64,000 nucleotides of DNA from NCBI GenBank assembly GCA_903813345.2, contig CAIIXF020000011.1:33722166-33786165 (forward strand). Direction: 5' to 3'. This document shows, in pieces, positions 46,908 through 57,539 of this stretch. This stretch comes from Owenia fusiformis (Eukaryota > Annelida > Polychaeta > Sabellida > Oweniidae). The notes below the pieces were generated by a model. It did no database searches. It had not been told where the DNA came from and worked only from the letters and a program-made list of their open reading frames with translations. Position numbers and translations under genes: made by a program. Positions within the stretch are counted from its first letter, which is position 1, and the number at the start of each line of letters is the position of its first letter.

Positions 46908-47163
46908 ATATTGAACAGTTATAATAAAAATTATTAGGGGACATATGTAGGTATGTTAATGTAAGGTCAAATATCGCTGCGTTATAGTGTGCTACCAACT
47001 CCTTTATTAGACGTCCTAGAGATTTCATACCACGGACTATAAGACTGAATTCTATTCTAAAGCAAATAGTCTAAACATGTTAACCACATTTTTAAGAGTT
47101 GTAACTTTATTTTGATAAATGCAATGGGTAAATATGATGTAACGATATTCATATATGGACACC

Positions 47164-47367
47164 CAGGCCCGTAGCCAGGGGGGGGGGGTTCGCAGGGTTC
47201 GGGCGAACCCCCCCCCCCTGGCCAAAAATTCTTTCAAAATCGTGCAGTTTTTCTACATTTTGAGCACTTCTCAAGCCATATTTGGGCCAAAATTGTCAAA
47301 TGTGAACCCCCCCTGGAAATTTTTCCTGGAAATTTCTCCCCCTTGGCAAATCCTGGCTACGGGCCTG
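47164..47367. mobile_element. C-rich MITE with CAGGCCCGTAGCC ends, 204 bp
   Basis: Begins CAGGCCCGTAGCCAGG and ends CCTGGCTACGGGCCTG, with G-run/C-run homopolymers forming a hairpin and several ACCCCCCC blocks. Flanks are ACACC on both sides (47159-47163 and 47368-47372). This type of short element is common in marine invertebrate genomes. A related scrap (GGCTACGCCCATGG) lies at about 48558. Confidence 0.75.
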
Positions 47368-47469
47368 ACACCTTTACAGGGCATTACATCCGATTCATTA
47401 AAAACTATATAGTTAACTGTTATGGGTACTTTGTATTTGTTCGACTTCGCATCTCAAGAGAGAGCTTCG

Positions 47470-47544
47470 TTTTCACTCTTTCAGTTTTCACTCTTTCAGT
47501 TTTCACTCTTTCAGTTTTCACTCTTTCAGTTTTCACTCTTTCAG
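47470..47544. repeat. Tandem repeat, 15-bp unit, five copies
   Basis: Five perfect copies of TTTTCACTCTTTCAG. The plus strand is open through it because the unit is 15 bp; no gene is implied. Confidence 0.9.
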
Positions 47545-47649
47545 TTTTTAATAAATCTCTGAACTCACCGAGCCGACTTTCTATATACAGTCATTTTCTC
47601 GGACGCAATCGCATAAATAATGTGAACGCATTTAACAAGTGTCGCTGAT

Positions 47650-49259
47650 TTGTTGACAAATATTGCAGAAGATCGCCATAACCTCATATAATCTATTAAT
47701 TGTTACAAAGGTCTCTAGATTGCTTTGATCCGTAGTTTCAATAACATAACATCCTTTTTCCGTGCATCAGTACATTCCATATGCTTAGTCTAACCATTCC
47801 TTAATGCCCATTTATGTCTCTAAACTTCAAGTCACAGTTACAAAGAGATTATAGTTGTAAATGTCTATTGAAACTAAGTATTTTCTACAACACATAAAAC
47901 TAATATAATATTATCGTAAGGACAGAAACTCTACTCATAAAAAATATCAATATCCCAAGTGATGTTTTTAACCGTTTTTTAACTTTCAGTGATTATACTC
48001 GCCACATGTATCTCACAGAGTGTAATATTGTTGTATTCATGCCTTACTAATGACACAATTAGATTTTAGATAAAAAATAGAGAGAACGTATACTTTTTAA
48101 TGAATAGCAAATTATAACCCAATTATCCAGTTACTGAGACTAGAATTTAGATCGTTCAACCAGTCATGTAGAGAATATAAACTACTATTGAAACTATGAG
48201 GTATTTAACGAGCAATAAATTGTGATTCCTTTAGATATTTTTAAAACGTCAACTATGTTTGTAACCACGACTTACTTGTCGTGTCGTGTCGTGTCGGTTT
48301 AGCTTGATGAGATCAATTAGTGTACTAATATAAGTTAAAAAATCTTTATTAAATTAGTTCTGGGGTTGTGATGGGTGCAATGAAAATGAAACCAATGAGA
48401 ATAGAAACGTTAGATAGAAGAAAAGCTTTAAAATGCTTTCTATTTGAAGCTCCTAGCTTAATTTTGTGAAATTCAAAAAAATTATTTCGAGTTTGCCACT
48501 GTGACTGAAAACCGAGTTGTTGGTGGTCACCCCCCCCTCCCCTTTAACTGTAAGCTGGCTACGCCCATGGTCACTTATTTATGGGAATCAATGACAAAAC
48601 CAGTATACAAATTCCTAATCACTTTCAAGTTAATTTGAAAGCATACAATATACAATGTGTCTCAAAAAAGTTACACTTACAAAAAGTTCAATATCTTTCA
48701 TAATTTAGTAATTAGTATATTTAATTTTACCTCAAAATTATCGAAGGTAGGCTGCCAATTTGTCTTACACTGCGTTTTGAATTCTCCGCGTTGGTGGTAC
48801 GTAATAGGTAATGAGATTCCTCCCCCAGGTATCATGAAAAGGACAAAAAGCCCTGTAACGCAAATTACATGGTCGCATGTTGTCAACAACAAAAAACTCA
48901 TTGGAACACACTAATAACACTCACTCACATTCTTTTGAAAGTTAAGACATCACAGTTTATTGTAATCGAACTCCTGTGGTACAATCAAGCTTGCGACAAG
49001 CCATCGCGGTTGATACACACGTAGCCGACAAGGTTGCCACAGCGTAATTAGCGGATTAAGTGCGCTTGGATGAACTGTTTCTGTTGAAAACGTGTGAGCA
49101 TATATATAATTTGCAACGCATGGGCTCATTGTTCTTCTTGTGATACCTAGGGGGATACTTATTATATATTATGCAATGCACTCGCCCGCGGGTAGTTAAA
49201 AACGCACCCTTACTGGTGACATCAACATAAATAAAAAATATCTGAAGTATAAAGAATAT
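47650..49259. other. Gene-free stretch
   Basis: Only small features: a GTGTC microsatellite near 48285 and the MITE scrap near 48530-48570. Confidence 0.4.
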
Positions 49260-49267
49260 GGTATGAC

Positions 49268-49740
49268 GCTTCCTGGTCATCTCAACCCTAGTCATCTCAA
49301 CCCCAAGTCAACTCAACCCCAAGTCAACTCAACCCCAAGTCAACCCCAAGTCAACTCAACCCCAAGTCAAGTCAACCCCAGTAAAACTCAACCCCAAGTC
49401 AACTCAACCCTGTAAAACTCAACCCCAGTAAAACTCAACCCCTATATTTCTATATATTGATGAACTTATAAGAAAGTTTATTTCATTAAAATAATTCTGC
49501 CGATCGTGGCATAAGCGAGCCAAAAAATATATGTTTTGACAAAAAATGATGCAACTTCCTTCAAAATTAAATTAGACATTGCACAAATGAATAGGGTTGA
49601 GTTTTACTGGGGTTGAGTTTTACAGGGTTGAGTTGACTTGGGGTTGAGTTTTACTGGGGTTGACTTGACTTGGGGTTGAGTTGACTTGGGGTTGAGTTGG
49701 ACTGGGTTGAGATGACTTGGGGTTGAGATGACCTGTCACC
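49268..49740. mobile_element. hAT-like foldback element, 473 bp, with repeat-filled arms
   Basis: It is flanked by exact 8-bp repeats GGTATGAC (49260-49267 and 49741-49748), as made by hAT transposases. The inverted ends carry GGTCATCTCAACCC. Each arm is expanded by CAACCCCAAGTCAACT and CAACCCCAGTAAAACT units, inverted between left and right. The loop (49443-49590) is AT-rich. Non-coding. Confidence 0.8.
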
Positions 49741-49828
49741 GGTATGACAACAAGCGTTACTTACGAAAAAATTACAAATACTGGAGTCACGTTTTAATAG
49801 TGCATCGGGTAAGAATCATTATCAGGGG

Positions 49829-50012
49829 CCGGTGTGAAAGAAATTATGGTCCCCCAGGGTTTATGGTCCCCTTTAACGGCCCCCTTTAACGACCCCCTTT
49901 AACGACCCTTACTGGTCCCGATTGTGTACAAGATAATAAGGGGAAGAGGCCACCATATAAATCAATGGAGAGTAGGACCATAAATTGAGGACTTCATAGC
50001 CTTTCACACCGG
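49829..50012. mobile_element. Small TIR element with GGTGTGAAAG ends
   Basis: Left CCGGTGTGAAAG and ATGGTCC face right GGACCATAAA and CTTTCACACCGG. The unit GACCCCCTTTAAC is repeated three times inside. Target duplication not clear. Confidence 0.5.
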
Positions 50013-51070
50013 GTGGAAACGCGTAGAATATTTTCATCATTTTCTGTTATTCCTACCTGTCTTTTTTTTCGAACGAAAATCTACTCCCACACCCCGATGA
50101 CAGGATTTATCCTGTTAGAAAAACAGGGTCACTTATATCAAACGAACAACATAATGCCCGGGGTCGACCGGGTTATTTTATTAACCACCATAGTCTTGAT
50201 ATTTATTTTAATGCAAAATACCCTGTGAATTCCAAGCATAAGAAAGTAATATACATTTTTTAGCAGAATACTAACTAAATTGCCCGTCTCTTTTGAGATT
50301 TATAGGTACTACTCATGCATTTTAATACTCCTTTGAACTCTGTGTTCTGCAATGAAATATGTTCTGCAATGAACGATGTTCTGATTTAATAAGATCACTA
50401 TCTTGATCGGAGATCATCTGATACGATGATAAGACGTGCGATTGGCTGTGTTATTGTATATTATCTCATACAGGGTGACACAAAAATGCCACCCACTAAT
50501 TTTTAATATCTTTCTTAATAATGAAGGAATCTTCGTGATTTTTTGTGTGTAGATAGAGTATTGAATGGAGGAAAGATTGAAAGATTGTTTCACATATGTA
50601 GCATCAACAACTTTGAAATTTAGAGATACACGTATCACGTTTTCTGTCCAGATATGCTCTCGGTGAAATCGTCAAAAAATGTTCAAAAATACTATTTTCT
50701 GAAATTGGGATTTCTGTCGTAGCCATTATTTCAGTCATTTTCAGTAATTTTTGAGTCGAAAATTTTAGTAGTTTTATTTCCTTTAAATTTGGTTCCATGG
50801 CTATCTATGTTGAATTTTATATCTAAACTGAGATACCATGTGCCTTGTGCTTTTAATCTGACAAACATCGCCGCGTGATATCTCAAATGACCAAAACCAG
50901 ATGAGACGAGGAAACATCGCTTCATAACAGTGATGAGTTGATAGTAGTTGTGCTGATAATTTCTTGTTTCCCCCAAATCAAGTCTGTCTTGTCATATTAA
51001 CTCTTGCCAAAGAAATGACGATAGAGGTCAAGGTCATTTTATTGGAAGAGAGACGATTTTTGAGATGGAA
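50013..51070. other. Gene-free stretch with one lone CAGGGTG end
   Basis: At 50471 the sequence TACAGGGTGACACAAAAATG resembles the termini of the TA-flanked elements at 39022 and 62099, but no matching right end is found. No gene recognised. Confidence 0.4.
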
Positions 51071-51073
51071 ATG

Positions 51074-51401
51074 TCAAGCATCACTTGTGGTAGTATCAAG
51101 CATCACTTGTGGTAGTATCAAGCATCACTTGTGGTAGTATCAAGCATCACTTGTGGTAGTATCAAGCATCACTCGTGGTAGTATCAAGCATCACTCGTGG
51201 TAGTATCAAGCATCACTTGTGGTAGTATCAAGAATCACTTGTGGTAGTATCAAGCATCACTTGTGGTAGTATCAAGCATCACTTGTGGTAGTATCAAGCA
51301 TCACTTGTGGTAGTATCAAGCATCACTTGTGGTAGTATCAAGCATCACTTGTGGTAGTATCAAGCATCACTTGTGGTAGTATCAAGCATCACTTGTGGTA
51401 G
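51074..51401. repeat. Minisatellite, 22-bp unit, fifteen copies
   Basis: Fifteen tandem copies of TATCAAGCATCACTTGTGGTAG with only three single-base variants. Units abut with no variable spacer, so this is not a CRISPR array. Confidence 0.95.
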
Positions 51402-51972
51402 TGCGATCAATTAAATAAGCCTTTGTAGACATGCATATTTTTATTTCATAATAAAGCTAGAATCTTATCTAGCAAACAATATTTCCATGGCTTATATCAT
51501 TTCTTGGCATTACCTGTTTTCTAATAATTCCAATTTAAAATGCATGTAAACTTACTATTAATAGTAAGTGTTAAAATGATATATATGAGAAACAACATAC
51601 GGTGTTTTCAAATATAATCTAATATTATGCAATCGACTTTGTTTAATTGCGTTGGGATTAGCTCATAAAAATATACATACTTTAGTTGGAAGGAAACGGT
51701 CCCATGTACCCAAGTTGAATAAATACTTAAAAACCATTTATCGAGTGATGATCATAACGTTCTCATATCTCCACCCTATGCAGACAGAGTCTGTGGAAAA
51801 TATTGGGTGCGGAGCAAATGAGCGGAGGGTGCGGAGCTAACGGTCATTTTTGAATTTAAATTTGGGATATTTCTGAAACTAAGCCGTTTTGGGACTTCAA
51901 ATATACCAAGATATGTGTATTTGACACCAAATATCAATACAATTGTGAAAATAGTAGCGCAATTCATTCTAT

Positions 51973-52410
51973 AGCGACGCAGTGTGCCTTAAACCTTTCC
52001 CAGACCTATATATTTTGAAATTATCCTTTTAATACTGAGTCCCCAGCATTCATAAAAAATGGTGTTTCAAGGTACACTATCTATACAAATTATTTTTGCA
52101 TCTTGGAAGCCAGGCAGTATCTGTGTGATTTTATAAAAATTCGGAAATGTTTTTCAGATATGAGCCCTCTCTAAATATTGGGTGCGGAGGAGCTCCATAA
52201 ACGTACCTCCGCACCCAATATTTAGAGGGGGCATTTCCGAATTTTTATAAAATCACACAGATACTGCCTGGCTTCCAAGATGCAAAAATAATTTGCATGG
52301 GTAGTGTATCTTGAACACCATTTTTTATGAATGCTGGGGACGCAGTATTAAAAGGATAGTCTCAAAATATATAGGTCTGGGAAATGTTTAAGGCATACTG
52401 CGTTGCTGTG
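51973..52410. repeat. Long palindrome with about 200-bp arms
   Basis: Arms 51973-52178 and 52198-52410 are inverted copies with few differences, about a centre near 52195. The innermost stem is perfect: TAAATATTGGGTGCGGAGG against its complement. A further AATATTGGGTGCGGAG occurs outside at about 51801. Probably a foldback element, ends uncertain. Confidence 0.75.
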
Positions 52411-52429
52411 ACCTGGAGTCATATTCCAG

Positions 52430-52575
52430 TGCCTTTGGTACCACTGCAAAATTTTAGAGACTGTTCCTGAAACACCCCTAGGGTCCTTGCAATGGCAGTT
52501 TGTTTCATGCCAGTTTGTTTCATGCCAGTTTGTTTCATGCCAGAGAGCGCCATCCCTATGACCTGTCATGCTCAT
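52430..52575 (-). pseudogene. Possible Tc1-type transposase helix-turn-helix fragment
   Basis: The minus strand reads CKDPRGVSGTVSKILQWYQR, which follows the GVSxxTVSKILxRYxxTG recognition helix of Tc1-type transposases. A 15-bp triplication (CAGTTTGTTTCATGC, 52496-52540) breaks it upstream. Confidence 0.4.
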
Positions 52576-52579
52576 TTTT

Positions 52580-54550
52580 GCTTATTCTATGGGGCATGCC
52601 TTCTAAAAACTCTTACAACTCTAAATTAGATTTTTATAAAATGTGCACAATGATTACAACTAAGATTTGGACACCTCTTTCAAGTTACCAATATCATGAG
52701 GTCATGGGGTCACCTGAGTGAATACAAGTTTAATCAACCATATAAATGTTTTAACTTTTCATACCAATCAGTTTTATATGCAAAACTGATGAGGGAATGA
52801 GAACACATTACAAATTTTGATCAAAATGTTTTCATTTTGTAGAAATTCCATCGAACAGTTCGTATCTATAAAATATTCCATATTTCTGAGCAACAGTGTA
52901 TACTTGAATAAACTACTCCATTAATCAAATGTAAACAACCCTGTCTTCAAAACAATCTTGGATACAAAACAGTACCGAGAGAAAATGGAGTCCCCTTTAC
53001 ATGTATTAGAGTTACACTGTACCAGTAGAGTGCAGAAAGGGCAAGCACCAGAGACCCCAATGGGCCAGTCAGCATCATAAAATTGGATCAATGTTCTCGG
53101 GTGCAAGCAAACTGTCTGTTCCTGGTAATATTTATATTTATCGTAGCGATCTCTGTGGAAACAAATGGATCTAATAAATGAGAGTGGAGGTCGTTTTAAC
53201 CACTAGTTAATAGTTCATATCTAATTATAGGTAATGATGAGTTATTTAGTTATAGCTCACGTAAAGGCGCATGCCAAAGCAAAACTTTTGACAAAAGATA
53301 TGTTATTGCTACGAACAGACAGGCCTTTAATTAACCCTAGAGTTCCTAAGTTCCTAGTCTGACTTTTTCGATTACTTTTGAAGTATGTATAAGTTTTGCC
53401 TGATTTTTCATGCAGCTGCTCCGAGGGATATAGGAATAATTCCCTGCAAAAATCATACATGGGGGCCTACTAGTTACCTTTTTATTAATTATTAAAGTTA
53501 AAAAGTAAGTCAGAAAACGCTTTCATGAGAGACCCGATTATGGCCGAATATTGTATTTTGTTTCAATATTGCACTGATATATGGTGAAACAGATAGTTTG
53601 GATTACTTGGATTATAATAATTTAATTATTTGATTGCATTTTTTGATATCAACATGTTAGATGTAATGGTCGAAATACGTAAAGACACAGTTAATTAAAT
53701 GTGCCAAGTGCGGTTGTAGTTGGGCGAATACACATATATAACACAAATGGTTTTTGATGACGTAGTTTATTATACCCGTGACATGTGCGTGAACTCGTGC
53801 GTAACAAAAAAGGGTAACAGGACTGTATCCTGCAAATACACAATATATTATATGAAAACAATATATTATATGAAAACAATATACTATATACCTCATATCC
53901 CAAATCCCAGAAATAGTGCCAGTCATTAATGCTTGGATCTTACTTAGCTATACTCTCACTCAAACTATGGTGCACTCTGCTCTTATAGTGAGATTACCCT
54001 ATCAAACTGTCCATAAAATCTGAGTATATTTACCCATAAAAGATCAAAGTGCAGTCATCCAACATAGTGGTTGATAAAAGTAGACACCTGTCCACTCCGT
54101 GCACTGCTTGGCTTCCCTAAAATATACATGGAATAATGGTATGTACAAATGTCCATACCTTAATGGCAATCCATTAACCTGTACACCTAGCATGGATAAC
54201 AAATGTTAACAAACCTAGCTTGTATACTGTCGTAGGTTGATTTGTACAGAAACTGACAAAATGATTCAATAAAAACATAAGTCTCGTACACTGTACCTTG
54301 TAATAAACGACGATGTTCGGTGGAATGGAAAGATTATATAAATGACAATCGTTATACCAAGTAGTGCTATACTATACTTACAATATACAGTATACCAATG
54401 ATGTGGATCCTTGACCAAATGTGCTATGTTCACAAGTATGGACCCTCAGAATATCATTACACTCATAACTCTGGATGAAGTCTTACTCTAGTATGGATCC
54501 CTAGACTGGATATAGCCTTAACTCTAGTACAGATCCATAAAACATCATTA
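52580..54550. other. Gene-free stretch
   Basis: A short direct repeat (ATATATTATATGAAAACA) lies near 53840-53880; otherwise nothing recognised. Confidence 0.4.
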
Positions 54551-54555
54551 CAAAT

Positions 54556-54752
54556 ATTCTCACCAGTATGGAAACTCATCATTATTCCATATAAAATCTA
54601 TACAAACATTCTCACCAGTATGGAAACTCATCATTATTCCATATAAAATCTATACAAACATCATAACGTATAACCTGAATCACCCGGATTGCATTGAAAT
54701 AGTATATTACACTTATATTACACTTATATTACACTTATATTACACTTACATT
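54556..54752. repeat. Two small tandem arrays
   Basis: A 52-bp unit beginning ATTCTCACCAGTATGG is present twice (54556-54659). Then an 11-bp unit TTACACTTATA is present about four times (54708-54752). Confidence 0.8.
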
Positions 54753-55021
54753 ATGAGCTTGAGATAAACACATTAGACATGGCATAAAAAGTACACAAAT
54801 ATATAGTGAATATAATAACATGTGAGAAATAGACACCAACATGTCCAATGCTAGTTATGTAAAGATTTTTCCAAAATAAAAGCCATGTGCGAACGAAAAC
54901 TGCAAACTCCGCACCTAAAAGAGATCATTAGAACATGAATTTGCACAGAAAATAGTTTCTTCCAGTAATAAAACAATTCCTTTACCTTGAAGAGATGCTT
55001 TGTCATCAATCTTACAATATA

Positions 55022-55131
55022 TCGAGGCAAATGGGTGTAATGAAGATGCAGAAAATGGGTGTAATAAAGATGTAGAAAATGGGTGTAATAAAGATGTAGA
55101 AAATGGGTGTAATAAAGATGTAGAAAATGGG
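55022..55131. repeat. Tandem repeat, 24-bp unit, about four and a half copies
   Basis: Units of GAAAATGGGTGTAATAAAGAT plus GTA. On the plus strand it would read as eight-residue repeats ENGCNKDV within an open frame of 69 codons (55000-55209). There are no flanking exons or splice sites I can defend, so it is entered as a repeat. Confidence 0.8.
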
Positions 55132-55209
55132 TTATATACATCACCTTTCAAACATTTGAAATTTTGTTCAAACGATCGCAGCGCCACCAGCGTTCTTCTT
55201 GAGAACTAA

Positions 55210-57290
55210 ACCTAGGGACCTGTCACTATTACGTACTAAACCTAGGGACCTGTTATGTTACATAGCACTGTGGCATGTCACTTTGCCACATAAAAGAAAC
55301 AAGATTTGTCCATACTTTGTTATACTCCTTAAAATAATTAGACAATGATTATCTCCTACAACAAAGTATAGATAAATTATCATGACTCCCAATAGAAGAA
55401 ATTATCATCAGGCAAAAGCAGAACAACTTAAATGGATATGCTTAGTGAAATGAGATGATTTATGCATATTATAAAAAGGAGAGAACCCAATATCGATACC
55501 TGAAGAACGGCATATGTGATTGTTTTTATTGATTTTAGAGCTTTAGTACTTAAAAATACGTAATTATTTTCTATTAGTCAAATAGCTTTCAAGCCAGCCA
55601 TATGCGTTGAATTTAAATCCCAAAATTGAGTATTGAAAAAAGAGTTGTATGATCAACAGTATAAATTTTTGCAATTTTCAATGAGTCCGAAATGATGCCA
55701 GTTGATAAACAAATGCTTGTAAGAAATAGTAGTAGTGGTGTTAAACGAGACAACTAGAATTTCAACCTCTTGCTTGTTTAACTTGGTGATGACCTGTTGA
55801 CGATTCCTATAAGTTTCTCAATTGTTTCTCAATATGTGGGCGTTTCCTACAATATTTTGATTTTGATTCATGGGAATCTTACTATATAATCTTATTGACA
55901 TGTGGATTGTGATTTCACATTAAACTTGAGATCATATCTCTTTTAAACTTGAACTTTTAAAGTTTTTTAACACTGTGTCAACTGTCAATGCCCGACCTTT
56001 TTTAGAAAACTTGAAAATCTTGAGAATTTGAATAAAGGTAAATAACTGTACAAATCAAAGTTGTTTTGATAGAAAGTTTAACACAGAATTCAAATATGCC
56101 ATCAAATGGAAGAAAATATTGGTCTTTAATTGTTAAAAATGCAGATCTCCTAAAATATCATTAAAAGCGAGACTTTAATGAGATTTCAAAGCTATATGGA
56201 AAAGACTCTATTGACGGCATGCGTTTTCTTGGATTCATTGAAAAGAGAAAATTGTTTGAGAAAAGCAGATAACCCCACTGTCCTCTTTATACGAACCATG
56301 TACTTTCTCAAATTATTGCAATAAAAAGAGATACATGTTACATAGCCAAAGTTGAAATTAAAATTTCTCAAATCTCAGCTCATCGAATCTGCACATCCAT
56401 TCTGATCATGTTGTCACATTCAAAAATTTCCCGTTGGCTTATAATGGAAGACAAATATCGCCAGAATGAAAAAATAATTAGCATCTATTTTTTGCATAAG
56501 TTTCTCAAGGGAAAAATATTGTAGGAAAAACCCACACATCCTTCGTGAAATTCGATTCATTCGCACACACATCATTTCCCGAGAAACAAAAGTGCGAATT
56601 TCTCTTTAACCGGGAATCGCATGAATGGGATATTTAGAGAATTAAATTGTCCTTAGACATTAATGGTATGGGACAAGTTTCACAGAGATTCAAAGTCTAA
56701 AACCATGTTAAAAGTAGCATCATAAACCTGAAGTGGAAAGACTCGTGAACGGTTCGCCCATCCATCATCCATAAAATCACGTGACAGACTATACATAGGG
56801 TTTTATAGATGACGACAACAATCAGCATACCGGTTGTGCTATTGGGAATATACACTGTCAAATTGGAATGTTCAGCAACCCTGCCCAGAAAGTCAATGAT
56901 ATAACGAATGTTTAGTTAAAGATCTAATAGCAAATGTTTTGCAAAAATAAATCAATGCAGTGTAAAACAAATGTATGTATAATGAAGAAATAAATATTTA
57001 ATGAAAAAAATAGATATGTGTTTGTAATATTGGTATTAACTTAAGATTAAAAAGTGTCACTATCTCTTTCATTTTTCAAAAAATATAGGCTCACGTGACA
57101 TATGACGCGGGGCAGTCAATTTTGATCTATCGTAGACCATATCAGTATCAAACTGCCGATATTTCAACCTCGTCTTGCGAGGCCATTTTTATTTGAAACA
57201 TCTTGAATTTGGTGTCAATATAAAGCTGGTCACGCCCACTTTCAGAGTTATCAATGAATCATTTACTACGACTACTATATTCATTTAGGA
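55210..57290. other. Gene-free AT-rich stretch
   Basis: A duplicated CTAAACCTAGGGACCTGT lies at 55206-55253. No gene recognised. Confidence 0.4.
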
Positions 57291-57296
57291 GGCGTG

Positions 57297-57533
57297 TAAA
57301 GTTAACCAATCAGAAAGACAATTGCTCCATATATGACAGTTCATTAACATATTCAGTGTTTACTATTGTTTTTCGCGTCATGACAACACGAGTAGTAACC
57401 AATCAAAATGCCGTATTTTATCACGTGAGTTCAGAGTGACATGCACGACATGTAAGTTTAGTCTGAGCTGATCGCGATGTTGAACAATTTCTTCTCGGAA
57501 TTTGTCCAGAGAAATCAGCGATTCTAAATTAAG
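57297..57533 (+). promoter_or_regulatory. Candidate promoter and non-coding first exon
   Basis: Two CCAAT boxes (57306-57310 and 57399-57403, both in TAACCAATCA context) precede an E-box CACGTG at 57422-57427. About 100 bases further on a GTAGGAT donor follows AATTAAG (57533). The stretch has a little more CpG than its surroundings. The only ATG in the candidate exon (57478) opens 16 codons and stops, so this would be a 5' UTR exon with coding exons farther right, perhaps outside the window. All inference from motifs. Confidence 0.3.
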
Positions 57534-57539
57534 GTAGGA

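Noticed and set aside
47343-47648. 101-aa frame with FTLSV repeats
   Set aside because: It starts in a MITE and passes through a 15-bp tandem array; no coding signal elsewhere.
51074-51401. CRISPR array
   Set aside because: Repeats abut with no unique spacers, and the genome is an animal's.
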